Assembly: GCA_037074765.1 (NCBI GenBank)
Contig: JBAMDO010000568.1
Span: 62,001-126,000 of the forward strand
Length of the DNA: 64,000 nt
Direction of reading: 5' to 3'
DNA from: Mansonella perstans
Lineage: Eukaryota; Nematoda; Chromadorea; Rhabditida; Onchocercidae
Under the pieces are notes generated by a model. That model was not told where the DNA came from, searched no databases, and saw only the letters and a program-made list of their open reading frames with translations. Each line of letters starts with the position of its first letter. The stretch's first letter is position 1. The position numbers and the translations under genes were made by a program. This document shows positions 24,126 through 38,100 of this stretch, in pieces.

Positions 24126-27100
24126 ATGAATTCAATTTGGCTAAAATTCATTCTTCTGACTGTAATGTTTGCTGTAACTTTTGGTGCAGGGATGGTACCA
24201 GTAAAAGTATGCTGCTTTCTTTGTACAATTTTTTCATTTACCTAAATTTTATGGTATATTAGAATAAAATTGATGAGTCAATGTCATCTATTATTTGATT
24301 AATAAATATTTTAGCAATTTGCATATTTAATTTGCAAGAATTAATGTACATATATGTTAGCGATGTTGACACTTACTTGATTTTTTTTTTTTTAGTTTTT
24401 TATCCTAAAAAAAAAAATTTTAATGAAAGAGTGGCAAACTGATTTGTTAGAAATATGAATTCGTGAATTTAGTAAGTTCGGTAGCAAAACGCTATTGTTA
24501 TAACTTTGGTGAAATTTTGAAAAGGAATAATTCCAAGCTTTGGATTCATGGGAATTTGGAAAGATTTTAGGTACTGAAAATTCTTCGGAAACATGCAGCC
24601 TCAGCATCTACATCCGCGAAACAGCGAAACGTTTCCCTGGTGTTATGTTTACTTACTTGTTTTTCTGGAGGTGTTTTCTTCGCCACATGTTTTTTGCACC
24701 TCTTTCCAGAACTCACTGAACATCTTCATGAGGTATTTCGTTTTAAAATGTAATTTTTCGTTAAGAAAAATAAATAGGATTATTTTCCAATGATTCGATA
24801 ACATATCTACATGATTTAATAACTGTAATTTGGGAATTATTTTCATTTCTCCGAGCATAATCACCTAAGAACTTCTTTCTTGATTTTTAAATTCATATAT
24901 TTCGTTCCAGGTTAACATCATTTGAAATCAGCTTCAAATGTAAATTAAGCACTAGTTCAAGATTGAATATTGATTAATCATTGTCATTTGTTTAGATGAA
25001 AGCAGAATATGGGTTTTCCGTGTCATATCCTCTGGCTGAATTGTTGTCATGCGTTGGATTTTTTCTCTTATTTTTTGTTGAAGAAGTCATTCTGTTTCTT
25101 TTACCTGGTGCTGGCCATTTACATAATCCAACAAGTGCTCAAGTCACTGGAAATTTCCATGAACGGTCAGTCAGTATTAATAATAAAAAGAACTCTTATA
25201 TGGTTGCAAAGCGATCTGAAACATCGTACAGTAAAGATGCTACAACCTCTTGACATTGATGAAAGAACAATTTCCGATCTTATGTTCATCCACGATTTTA
25301 TGAGTATCTTCCTTACGAAGTATTTGATACGAACAGTATTTTCAATTCTTAATTAGATGGCGAAATAAATTGGATTAATAACTTTGTTAAAATAAACATT
25401 AAATTTTTTTTGCGTAGTCTGACAGGTGCTCAGATTACGGGGTTTGAATCGGAGACTTCTACCGCCGGTGTAGAGCGTTAAGTTGAGAAGAGTTAAAGTT
25501 CTTAAAAATGAAACGATTACTTCTATATTGCATGAATAATTTGTGCTTGGAAAGGAATTATTTTTTGAGACTTTGCAAGTTTGAATTAATGATGGACATG
25601 AAATCGCATAGATAGGTGATGAGCAAGAGTGTAATTTTGTTGGACGTCGGATGACGCTGTAAAGTCAAAAGAGACGATTGGTTCTAAGCATAGAAGCAGA
25701 GCTCAGAGTGGATGGTAGGAAAGAAGTTCCATATTTAATTCTTCTAATACTCAAATCTCGCAGTTATTTCTATCATTCAATATCATTTACTCATGATTTG
25801 CATCTGTCATGGGTATAAAAAAGGCCTTTTTATGTCTCTAAATGTCATTGGAGATCGCTGGTGGGTTATAACATAAGCTCCTTATGTTGGTCCAGTTTTA
25901 GTTTTCATAGTTTTTCGCTTTATGATTTCGCTTGAAAATATCGAAGCTTCAGAAATCATGATGGCGATCATTGTTGCCATGAAAGTATTAACATCGACGC
26001 TGTTTCGAAAACTTGCTTATCATGTAGTCCGAAAGGTAGGTTTTAAGCATCGACTAAATACTGCTTGACAAGTTCCATTATTTATTCATTTTTATACTTT
26101 AAGATAAAAACAAATTTGTTCATGTTACAGACGAGGATTCATCTAGAAAAGGATTACTATGTGCAACAAGTTCTTCTAATCGAGCACCTGCAGGTAATCA
26201 GCGTGTTAACAAAGGACCTGATTATGGACATCCTGCAGAGTTAGTGAAGCTTTAATAACGTTTTTTAAATATTTTTTGTTGGTTTTATTTCGGTATCTTC
26301 TAAGACTTGCATGCAATAAACTATTAGTTGAAGGCCTGTTTTGTCTCTCTGTGCATCTCTTTGATGACTGGGATCTTCGCATGATTTGTTGAAGAAACAA
26401 GCATGATTTTTTTTGTAAATGGATGTTCCATCGTTTTTTGAATAAAAAGCATGTATTTATAGCTTTTCATTTCAATTTTTTTTTTATATTGAAATTTAGT
26501 GGAAAAGACTCAACGCCTTTGCTTCAAAATTATGCGTACGGTGGTGAATATGGTACTGTATTCCGGAAGTCTTGTGGTCAGGAATCATCAGACAAACGAA
26601 AGTACTCATTTGCAGCTACTTAACATTTATTCTTTGTTTTACAACTCTTTTGACTAATTTGTTTTTATTTTCGTGTCTTTTCAAGTCACTGCTAGAGTTG
26701 CATGAAGTTTTTTATTGTTTATTGTGCAGTAATTATCCACGTTTGTAAATAATAGACAAACATTTTGTTTTGCCGTGTATTATGTGTTTGAAATTAATTA
26801 CATGTTTCTTTTAGACTTTTTGTATTTGCATAATTTTTTTACGGTATATGATATGAGTGGATGTATTTTACGCAAAAATCGAACATTTAAATAGTTGAGG
26901 TTCAATCCAAAGAAATTGAATATTTGACATTTATCAAATTTCTTTTATATATATTACTGTAAAATTGAAGAAGGAGGAGAAATTAGCTATTGAAGATGAC
27001 TGTTTAGTTTAGAGGAGATGCATGTTTGTTCATAGAAAAATTGTTGGCTTTCATCTCAAATAACTTTATCTGAACAAACGCACTGTTTGCACTTTTTAAT

Positions 27101-28239
27101 GTATCTGTGCAAAACACTAGAGTTTTTCAAAATGTGCAGAATTTGTGTTCGTTTTTTCTTTTTTTGATTATGCCTTGTTTTGCTTTAGAGCCTTGACATT
27201 GGCAGAACCAGAAGCATGTGAGCGAAATTGCGATAACGTTAAAGAAGATCCACCAATTTTAATGAAAAGTCGTCCTCATGCCCACAACCATGGTGTACGT
27301 AGCATCACATTTGTTCTGGCAATATCGTTTCATTCAATCATCGAGGGTCTCGCTTTTGGTGTTCAGGTTTGACGGTTCCGCTACTTTGATTGTAGAAGTT
27401 TTTGGAAAATAAAAAAAGAAAAAAAAAAAAACAAAAAAACAAAGATAAAAAGAATAAAGAAGAGAAAAGCTAGCTGCAATATCAAAAGAATGGAATTTTA
27501 GACAACGCTTCATTTGTGCTGTTTCGATTTTGAAATTACCTCTTTTGTGCTGGCATTCTGCAAATCTTTAGCATGATTTTTGTTTTGTAAAAATTTCTAA
27601 AAAATGTTATTTCATATATATCGCTGTATTTTAAATTATTGCAGACCGATAATGCTCGAATTGTGACGCTATTTATATCGTTGATGGTGCACAAAATTAT
27701 CGTTGCATTTTCTGTTGGTCTGCAGTTGGGCCGCACCCATGCACATGCTTTAGGCTGGGTATGTCTGAGTATGGGACTTTTTTCGATCATGTCACCTTTT
27801 GGTGGTTTTATTGGTACATTCGTTCAAAGTTCACAAATGGATACACAAGCGAAAGCTGTGACGATACTTATTTTTCAAGGAGTTGCTGTTGGTACATTCA
27901 TTTATGTCACATTTTTTGAGGTAAGCACATATGTAAATTTATCAAAAATGCTTTTAATTTCGGCATCACTAAGATATTGGCCTTGACACTAAGAGCTTGA
28001 TTGAATTCTATAATTATATCGAAAAATTAATAAAAAATCCTTTTTTTCAAGTGTTATATGTTTTGCAGGTTTTATTACACGAACGAGATAACGAGCATCC
28101 GAATCTTTTAAAACTTGTTTTTATGCTGATAGGATTTGCATTGATTGGTGGGCTGCGGTTTTTTGATAATCATTCTCAAGAACATCTCCATGAGTCTCAT
28201 CAAAACCATGAAATTCTTGTCATCACTTCAACACCATAG
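24126..28239 (+). CDS. ZIP-family (SLC39A1-3-like) zinc/metal transporter
   Basis: Nine exons with consistent phases: 24126-24206, 24571-24732, 24996-25165, 25953-26035, 26131-26239, 26500-26601, 27189-27366, 27645-27920 and 28069-28239 (443 residues). Segment 1 is LKFILLTVMFAVTFGAGMVP, followed by LRKHA. Segment 2 carries CFSGGVFFATCFLHLFPELTEH and segment 3 YPLAELLSCVGFFLLFFVEE. The segment 3-4 loop is polar and metal-ligand-rich, with NHDGDHCCHE, and is encoded mostly by three small exons. Segment 4 has the signature HAHNHG followed by ISFHSIIEGLAFGVQ (HSxxEG), and segment 5 has MVHKIIVAFSVG. The C-terminal tail is again histidine-rich (NHSQEHLHESHQNH). ZIP proteins move Zn2+ or other divalent metals into the cytosol, across the plasma membrane or out of organelles. 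The small loop exons were placed by phase and composition and are the least certain part. Confidence 0.92.
25421..25500 (-). other. tRNA-like relic in ZIP intron 3
   Basis: The minus strand contains a stretch like the 3' two thirds of a tRNA: an anticodon-type hairpin with 5-bp stem TCTAC/GTAGA around a 7-base loop ACCGGCG, then AAGTCTCCGATTCAAACCCC, which resembles the T-arm/B-box. The T stem does not pair well, position 33 is not T, and no acceptor or D arm is visible, so it is not an intact tRNA. A decayed tRNA or tRNA-derived SINE fragment is the most economical reading. Confidence 0.3.
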
Positions 28240-29500
28240 TTGATTTTTTCTGCATATGTTGTTAGTTCTCCATTTCACCTCTGTAAATATTTTCCTACCG
28301 TAAAAGCAGTGTTTTTTCTATCTTTGTGGAGTTGAGTTAGTTCCATGGTTTAAATTGTTCTTCATCTAGTTTTCTTGTTCAGAGAAGTATGAGGGAAAAA
28401 ATATAGTTTTTGACTAACGATTATATATAAGATTAGCGAATTATGTATAGGGAAACGAAACTGCGCGGATTATTTGGAAAGAAAGTATTCTTATACTTTA
28501 TTTCAAATATGTTATACTCATTCTATCTTATTGATAACATCTGTACATATTGGATTTTATCAAGTTCATGTATCCACCATCTTCATGCATATCCCTTTTT
28601 TCTTAATCTAAGCAGTCGAACAACTTCGTCACTTATTATATGCTGAGAAGTGAATTTGAATAGTCCATAAGGTATGGCGATCAAACCTTCAGTCAGATGA
28701 TATTACCTCCGGTGACCTATTCAATACTTGCACATTTATATACTGACTCTATTGACAACCATAGAAAGTTTTCTTTTATCTCTTTTTTTTTGTTCTGAAC
28801 TTTACATTTACTGCAGAAAACTCAGCGAAATTGTCTCGCTGAAATTTGTACTCATAAGTAAAGATATTTTCCATTTTTTCTTATGGAACACTATATAAGA
28901 GAACTGAATAATGAGAATTGTAAGAGAACTTTTGAGAAATTTGAACCAAATTACTTCCTCAAAAGGATTCTCGCATTTTCAATCTGGATAAAGAGAATAT
29001 AAGTTACACAAGGGCTGCTTCATGTATGCCATCAATGATAAGAAACTATATAATAATTTAACTTTCATTGTCGTATCTATTTCTGACAAGGATCAGGTAA
29101 TGTTGGCTTTATCCATTTAAGTACGGAACGCGCACATTATCACAACTAGTAATAATAAAATAAGCTGCAATACTTGTTCTGATGAATAATACATATTTTA
29201 CAAGCATTTGCCCCATACTGACATGAAAATTTATCTGGAATACAGCATGATAAAAAATGAACCGAAATATGTTTAAAATTTTGCAATTTTGACAATTCAG
29301 CCTATCTAACTTTTATTAAAATTCCTGGTGCAACATTCTACATATTTAAAGTTATTAAGGTGATTCAACTTGAACGACATGATTTGCATATGAAAGGATA
29401 TTAATCCATATTTTTCCTTCACTGAATGCTCGAACACAATGGAATTTTATCGTATCAATTAAATTTGAGCAGAATGGACGAGTAAAAGTACATGAATTTA
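28240..29500. other. Intergenic region between convergent genes
   Basis: This lies between the stop codons of the ZIP gene (+) and the PDZ scaffold (-). It must contain both 3' untranslated regions. No exon or RNA gene recognised. Confidence 0.6.
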
Positions 29501-32500
29501 TTATAAACGAGGAAGTATAACCAGCTTTAATGGTCCTTCTGAACGTGACCGAAGCGTTTTTGTCGCTTCCAAGTAACTCATACCCCTCATATCGATGCCA
29601 TCAATTGTGATCACTTGGTCACCAATTTTTATACGACCGCTACGTGCCGCAGAACCGCCTATAAATGAATTTGAATTGAGTTAGATTCTTACTACCAATG
29701 TTAACCCAAGTGCTATAGTCCAGTAAACTATGCCGCTAAAAATTAAAATATGAATCTTTCCCTAAGAGAATTGACATTAATAGACTTTGCAATGTTCCTT
29801 TTCTAAGTAAAACACGCCTTATCAAGTATATTTGCAATTCCTACGTTACTTACCTTCAAAAACCCTTTTGATAACGATTGGCCGATCGCCGAACACTGAT
29901 CCACGGCCACCATCAAGCGCTAAACCGACACCAAGACTGCCTTTTGTAAGTATCACTTCTTCGGGATCCGTTGAATAATTGAATAGATCAGGATCAACAG
30001 TAGCTTAATCAGAAAAACACCCATCAAAAAAACTGGCAAGCTTGCAAAGAAATTGGTTGTCCTTCAAAAGCCTCATTGATTTTAACTGAAACACAAAGAG
30101 AATTTGAGAGATTTTACAGGTGGAAACAAATTTAGTTGGCTGAGCTGGCATATCAGTCGATTTTGTCTTCAGTCGCCCGAGTATGAAGACAACATATGCA
30201 GTCCTTTGTTTGATTAAGGCTCGTGCATCTGTGGCTGACATCTGGAATAAAAAGTAACTATCAATTTATGTTGATAATAAATCAACTTGAAACACTCTGA
30301 AAATTGATGTAAAGGCGACTGCTAGACCTTTCAAAAATCATCTAGAACTGCATTGAGAGAATCTGTGATTTTTTCGAGAGATTAGCAACAGAAAGAACTA
30401 TTTGACCTGTTTTGTCGAATGACCCTGCACGAAGAAAACACGATCGCCTTTCTCGATGAGGTCACTTCGATCCGCAGTACTGCCCGATATCACCCTTTGC
30501 ACCTGAATATATGTAAAACATTCTTTAACAGTCTCTACACAGTTAATTAATTGTCGAACACTTACGCTAATATATTGATCGCCCGAAGCTGCCGAACTTA
30601 GAATTACACCAACTGAACCTTCCAGATTACTTGCCGATCTTTTCAATATTACTTTGAAAATATCATAATTAACAAATTTTTCGTTCAGTAAATTTTTGCA
30701 CTCCATTAACTGAAATATTTTAAGATATTAAGTCGCTGAGAAAAATATCACTGAATTCTACAAAAATTGCGAATCAAGACATGAAAAGGATTTAAATGCT
30801 TTTGAAGTCATTTTAGTTTCAATTATAAAAAAAAAAAAAAAAAAAAAAATTGAAACAGTTCGCGAAATTCTAAAAATCATTCGTAAATCAGTATAAAATC
30901 TTCAAAGTGTTAAACAACAGCGAAATGTCAAAATAGTAAATGAATAGCAATAAGGCAAATAAAAACATATTGTTGGTTTTTATAATATACATTTTTGTTA
31001 GAATTTTTCGTCTACATAAATATGAAACAATCAATATGAACTTATTAATTTAATTTTTCAAATATTGCCTCAACTTCAGATAGCTGTCCTTGCTCATGCG
31101 ATTCACTGTTTGATGTATTCTCTTTGATTATTGGAACTGACACTTGTTCAGTTTCATTTGCTCCAGACTTCCTTCCAACCATGTCATCATTTGTTACGTT
31201 ATCGAAGCGTGAGAAATCAAGTCCTTCAACTACTCGGTTTTTTGCAAAGCTTTCATCATCTAAAATATAAGCATTCTTACGTGATGCTAGAAAGCTCCAT
31301 GCATATTATGTATGAAATCTTAATCCCGATTGGTTGGTTTTATTGTCAGATAATTTAATAAATGAAAATCGAACCTTTCAAGACTCCTATAGAAGATTCT
31401 GTTTCTGCTGGATGTGGACACATTTTTGTATTCAACTCTTTTTGCATCACGGATGAACACACTTCCGTAGATTCTTCTTGTTTCATTGTCGAAGACTCAT
31501 TCTCAACTTTTTCAGATTGTCGGATAATATTCGAGGATTTTTTCACTTTGAGATTTTTTTCGACAATAGAAACGAATTTTTCCTCACTATTTTGAGATGC
31601 TAAGATCACTGGAAAAGATTCTGCAGTCTGCAAAGAATTATACTGACGTTATAAACTGCCAATTTAATGCATGATTAAGAAAGTATTAGTGTTTATTTAA
31701 GGCACACAATAATAAATGAATATTTAGGGCATACATACATTAATAAGTACTGAATAACTACTACAAGTAGCACTATAAAATTTGTGCTTAACAACCATAA
31801 GACATGGAAATAATGAGATTTAAGGAAAATAGGTCATCAAAATAATATTGTATGATAGAAGCAGTTTTTTTACCGTCTTTATTCTTTCTTCATCACTTCA
31901 TTAACCGGATTTTGAAGTTACAGTCTTATGAACTAATTAGCTATGATTGTGTCCTCTCAATTCTCAATATCTTCTTGACTGACTCCAAATTCTTACAATA
32001 TAGTCCATTTTCTACCTAACTTAAACTGGTAAAATAGAAAAATATATCTAAACATTACCAATTTTTCAAACGAATTATCTTTTCAAAGAATGCTCTTTAC
32101 TTTTGCAAACAAATTTTCAGCTCAAGAAACATATGCAGCTTTAGAAAATCTATTTTTTGAAGCTTCGACAAAGGTCAAATTGCTTACAGTAAATTTGTCG
32201 TTTACCGTCCTTTTATCACTGTGTCCATCTTTTTTTGAGATACGCAGATTTGGTGTTGCCATTTTTGGAGTAACATTATAACCACTGCTTCTCATCGTAC
32301 TGGAACTGTTCGAATCAGAAGCGCTTGCGGTATTTTGGAATGTCTTCGGTGTTGGAATTGCACCGTTATCTGCCTTGGCAAACTATAAAAAATCGTTCCC
32401 CAAAAGAAATATGCGATAAAAAAATGGGTCAAGCAGAGAAAAACCATAATTTCAACCAAATTCAGCCAAAAATAACATCTCCATGAAAATGTCATAGCCA

Positions 32501-35113
32501 AATCAATTAGCAACGCCATGAAATCACTCTGCTTAAAAGAGAATTAAGGAAAATTCTTCATACATTCATAACTTCATTAACTATTCCAACTACTAAATAC
32601 AACACTCAGCCATGATTTTCGTAACAGTTAATCACTTTTAAAGAAATAAAAAATGAAAACAGAAATACAACCCATCCAATCCACTGATTTTGGAAACAGT
32701 TAATCACTTTTATTTTTAAAAATAAAAACGAAAATTGCCTTTTCAATAAGTTTATTAAATGGAATCGGTTTGTCAATATCTCTTGTACGCCGTGACGCAA
32801 CTGGTACTACCGGCTTTTCGAGCTCTTTATTTGACGACCTTGTAGTTTGCAATTTGTTGATGGGAACTATCCGGTTCACACCAGGAAAATGTTCCGGTTT
32901 TCTCGAAATCGATACAGCGGAACTTTCACATGCGGAAGGCATACATCTGATAGGAAAAACTGAGCTTGGTTTTTCATACACAGCTGAAGTGGATTTTCCT
33001 GAAACAGTTACAATGCTATTTTGGTTTTCCATGGATTTATTCACTCGGGAGTAATATATCTAACATTGATTATTAATCGATGCCACGACCTAATTCTACC
33101 AAGTAATTTGAAAATTTTAAAGCATCATTCAATTTTTTTCACTAACAAAGACTTAGGCTTGCTTCTATTTCAAGCAGACTTCAAAAACAAAAATTAAGTT
33201 TCTCATATTCAGTTGTTGTTCCTTGGATTTTTCTGAAAAATGAATATCCGATACAGCAAATGAATGGTTTTCCATGGATTTATTCACTAAGATAATTGAG
33301 AAATACGTCACACTTGAATCTAAGGTACACTTGAGATAATCATATTGTCAGGTATTTTATGTGATAAGACTTTAGAAAACAAACCGCTGCCATTATGATT
33401 TCTCAGCAAGTCAGGTCTTTGAGAGACAATCTGGTTGAGTTTCGTAGCAGGTGCAAATGAAACAACGCGACTTTTCCCTGTATCCGAGTTTCCTTCTGCT
33501 TCTGAAGTATCTTTAGATTTCACAGCAGAATTTTTAAGTGACTCTAAGTTTTCATCACGGATAACACATTGCTTGACTTCCATCAATTGATTTCTCTTTT
33601 TTTCCTGCGAAATTATTTCAGATCCCAGGTCATAAGATAGAATTTGAAGCTCAGGTCTTTCTAGGTTAGTGCTGTAACTTTCGTGATTGTTTTGTGAAGC
33701 AATGTCAGAAGCAAAGAGTTCCGGTTTTGATATTTCTTGATGTCCCGCAAATGACTGCTGAGAAGCATTTCCTGATTCTGCAAATACACTCCCAGGCAAC
33801 AGTTCGGGAACAGAATCAGGCGACAAATGATGCCTGGAAAACATGAAATTCATGTAATAAAATCCGTTAATTGAAATTTAAAAAAAGGATGAGCTTATTT
33901 CCAAGAATTGAACTTCTGAATTTTTTCAAGTGATCTGACAACTAAACAATTGAAATAGAGAATACGGACACTGAAAAATAAAAATCAAGTGAGTGATGGA
34001 CAATAAATTGTACTAAATTTTTCATAAATGATCTCGATACTTTTTCAAATCAAATCAAGAAAATTTTCAACATAAAAAAATTTGCCGCACGTTCAGCGAT
34101 CTTCGCTAAGAATATTCAAAAAGGCGCTTATTACAAAAATAAAATTCACTTCTCGTCTTCGAATTTTGAATATAAATCATTCTGAAATTTTCTCATGGAT
34201 TCTTCCGACTTCTCATCTTCTCGCTCGCTGATGTACGCCGTATCTTCAGTTTTCAGACGGGTATATTTATAAGTCTTTTGTGGAATTTCTCGCAATGATC
34301 GGTTTGAATTCGGTATCCCGTTGGATGAAATGATATTGGAAAGCGTTGTTGTATCGTGCAGTTTCCGACGCACTGGAGCTTCCGGAATCGTAATCGAGCG
34401 AGAAAGCTGAGGTTGCTGCTCCTGTTGAAAAACAGTTGTAGAGAATGTTAACGGCGACTTTAACTCTCTGGAAGGTGTTATTAACGGAGCAACGATCGAT
34501 GGAGTAGAGCGTATTCCCTCATCTTCCGTAGGCAGATGAAGCGTACCGTTAAGGAAATTCGGTCGACTGAAAAAAATAACTTATAGAAATTAGATTTGCT
34601 CAAAGAGTTTGAAAGTTGGTGGGATAATAAGAAGCTGGCAGGACAGGTCATAAGATTCACTGCTTCTAATTGTTTTAACAAACATCTTTTCTGCAATCTT
34701 GATCGATCGCTTAGTAAGACTGCAGTCACCAGCATGTCTGAATCCAGCCATATTCGGAAACAAAACAGTTTTACTCATTATGACCCCCACTTCTGATTTC
34801 TATATAAAAATTTCAAACTAATACTTGGTGGAGAAACGTCGATCGAATTTGTCGAACAGCGGGCTGGAACAATCTGGATCAGAAGCAAACACGCTGACAT
34901 AAGTTGGCTTATGCTTGATATTACCACGCCTTCTGGGTATGATTCGTTGTGGCTTTGACTGATGCTGTTGTAAGCGATCGCCGTAAAATCCGAAATCATT
35001 ACTGCCCGGCGAATGATTACTGTTTGCTTTGAACGACGCATCAGTAATGTTATCATTGCTATTGCCATTTACAGATGATATGGTTGTATCTAATTCTAAA
35101 GCCATTTTACCAT
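29501..35113 (-). CDS. PDZD2/pro-IL-16-like scaffold, C-terminal part with two PDZ domains
   Basis: Exons, minus strand: 35113-34825, 34566-34150, 33833-33331, 33286-33189, 33059-32730, 32382-32188, 31627-31375, 31259-31075, 30709-30566, 30502-30407, 30241-30118, 30003-29854 and 29658-29501, all phases agreeing (about 979 residues). The first eight exons give a Ser/Thr/Pro-rich, probably disordered spacer. Next come PDZ A (VILKRSASNLEGSVGVILS ... VQRVISGSTADRSDLIEKGD, with a degenerate GLGF loop SVGV) and PDZ B (VILTKGSLGVGLALDGG ... RPIVIKRVFEGGSAARSG). PDZ B matches the last PDZ of PDZD2 and IL-16 well. The protein ends VILPRL. Less certain joins: 33331/33286 (alternative donor at 33329 skipping the small exon) and the donor after 31075, without which the frame stops at 31045. 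It probably continues from the N-terminal part at 48822-42560. An ATG at 35105 just after a TTGCAG acceptor could instead start an independent or alternative transcript. Confidence 0.82.
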
Positions 35114-38100
35114 CTGCAAGAGTTTTTCATCTTGATAGAATTTGCAACTTCAAAACAAATGTAACATACCATAAGAACAGCGAAAGCAGTACCGCAAGAT
35201 TAAGTAAAGAATCACTCAGAGTGGAAGCAAGAAACTATTCCGAGGACAGATCATTTTATTGCAATACACTATTCATACTTCCGGAAATTTTAGACAAGAG
35301 CAAGTATCGTGACAATGCAAAGGAGTCTCCAAAGTCGCCAATTATAAGTCGTTTTGCCTTTTTTTTTAATCACAAACAGTGATAATAAGATAGAAAAACT
35401 TTTAATCATTAGATAATCAGAAAATGAAAAGATCAAAAAGTGAAATATAACGAGCTCATAAATTTCAGCTTTCCTACCAAGAACTAATCCAGTTTTTTGA
35501 GACTAAAAGACGAAAATCTGAGGGACCAAAAAGATAATAATAATAATTTTAAATTTTACTGAATAAGTCTCCTGCAGAAGATGTTGTTGAAAAAAACCGA
35601 ACATGGAAATAGAAAAAAACTTTTTGAATATTCTAACTGGTTTCAAATTAAAGGAATTCACTTTCAACTGCTAATGTATAACAATGGCTCTATTTTTATT
35701 GTTCAGAATAGACTAGAATCATCAAGAAACTTATCAAACACAAAATAAAAGAACTCAATTTCACTTTTGCGGAAAACTATGTGCGCAAAAAGAAACAATT
35801 TTTTTTTTCAGAAACAGGATGGTTATACGGATGGTGTAATACTTAGCACTATATGTATCTATACAGATAGTTAGCATCAATCCAATTTCAGAAATCAATC
35901 GTTATGTTTTTTGAATCAAGCGTTTCAAGTAAGATTGTAATAAAGAATACTTAAATCTTAATTTGCCCAATTTTAAACCGTCTGCAATAGAACGAATAAT
36001 GTTGCAATGTATAAAATGCTTTGTTTCATACAAATAATTTTTTTCTTGCTTCACATTCTCAATTCCCATATGATCAAACAGGTTACGCGTGAGACGAACG
36101 AAATTTCTAAAAATCGAAATTTCAAAGTGAGTTTGATTCCTGAATTTTATAAAAAATGTATTACAGCGTGACAAAAATGTAGTATTATGATTACCATCAA
36201 CAAAATAGATTGTTATAGTAATTAAAATGAGAAAATGATCTATGGTTAAAAAGTGATAAATCTATTGATAAGTATGTTTCAGCACACATGACTATTTTAG
36301 ATTGGTTCAGATCAACTGATAAGAATGTGCTTAAATGTCAAAACACTCTCAAAAAACTAACGCCAGATTGAAAAACAAAAGGTTGAATTCCAATCTCTGA
36401 GCAACATTTCACATTCGGATAATATTCAGATTTTGACCTTTCTAACTTTTGTGACTTCTAGCGACAGATCATCAAAATGCAATTAGTTTTGAACTATCAC
36501 TACTTAGTTTTTGCTTTATAATGAACGATAAAACACAATGCTTGCTGGACTTATACGACGAATCTTCATCAAGTGGTTATTAAATACGCTGGGTTTTTGA
36601 TGTTGATATTTAACTTCGAAATCGCTTGCGAGTCGCATATTATAATTTTTCGAAGTTATGCAACTTTGAAAATAGATCACTAATTAATTTATTTCATTAG
36701 ATCGTCATTATTTTTTAAAAAGTTCAAAAAATATAAATGAGAAATTATCATAGAGAACGAGAAATTGACGTCAAAAGTTATTCTATGAATTAGATTCAGC
36801 GTGGAAGAAATATTACTGCTAGGGGCCAGAAATGACCAAACTGATCATAAAATTAGTCAGGAATGGAATATAATACATAGTTGTTAAAGGATGGCGGCAT
36901 TTCGGTTGAGGATCACGTTTGCTGTCTTATCAGTGATAATGATTCACCTTAAGCTTTATCACAAATAGACATTCAAATCTTTGATCTTAGACAATATTAG
37001 TGTATGGAAAAATAAATTTAATTGAAAATTGGCTGGGTAAAATAACGGGCAAAGTGAAAATGAATTTGCTCACGGATACCGTAAAAGTGTGTGGACTTTG
37101 GACATGGAAGCAATGAATGAAACGTACGAGATACGTGAAATGAATTGAATCAGGTTTTTACAGAGGAAGATGAATAAGCAAATGTTGGAAAGATAAAAAG
37201 AAAGACAATATTTAGTGAAAGTACTTTTTCATCTTTCTCTTTTTTCTCTTTCTCTTCTCCTCTTTTTTTTCCTGAGGAATGAAAAGAAAAGAAATTGATG
37301 AATGTTTTGGTGGTTTAATGTTAGCAATATGACTCATTATTTATTCATTCGGCAATGGGATAGGACGGGGTAGCATACTCAGTGGTTTTACAGTCATTGA
37401 ACAACGGGATGTTCGCGAATTCTTTCACCCTGTTAATCTCCATTTCAGGGCGAAGGAAATTTCCAGTTTCTCCGGAAATTTACCGGAAATTTCTCAATTT
37501 CTGGAGCATTTCCATGCTAAGATAGAAAAAAAAGAGGAATATAACTAAATCATTCAATCTCACAAGAATTTCCGTGAAATAAACTAATTCAAATATACAT
37601 TTTAATGAGTCCCTGATTCATTAAATTCCTCCTTCTCAGGATTCTTCTTCAAAAAGTCGTAAAAGCAGTTTTGCAGCATGGAAATACAATTGGGGACATT
37701 TGTGATCGAAAATCTGCTTCCACCAATTAACATCTGAAGCAAGAAGATAGTTCCAGTTAAGTTAAAAAAAAAATTACTGTGGTCCACGAATTCTAAACAA
37801 ATTCTGAAAAACTCAAAAAAGTAAAGTTTTAATTTCAAGTTGGTATCTAATTTTTCACATCGTAGCGTCTCTTCTACTTCCAAGTCTTTACAATTATAAT
37901 ATCTTAAGTACTTTTACCACACCTTTTCGCATTCATTCTGCTTATCTCAGAAATCTAAACGTATTTTATATGGCAAAAGATGTTTCTACAGGGTTTCGCG
38001 GAAACAGAATTCTTCAGGATCATATTAACATCTCAACTTCATTATCTGTTTGATTTCAATTAGTGACATTAGTATTTGTCGATAAAACAAAATAACTTTT

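Noticed and set aside
33320..33853. 177-codon minus-strand frame as a stand-alone gene
   Set aside because: It is an internal exon of the PDZ scaffold; the flanking acceptor and donor keep phase with neighbours.
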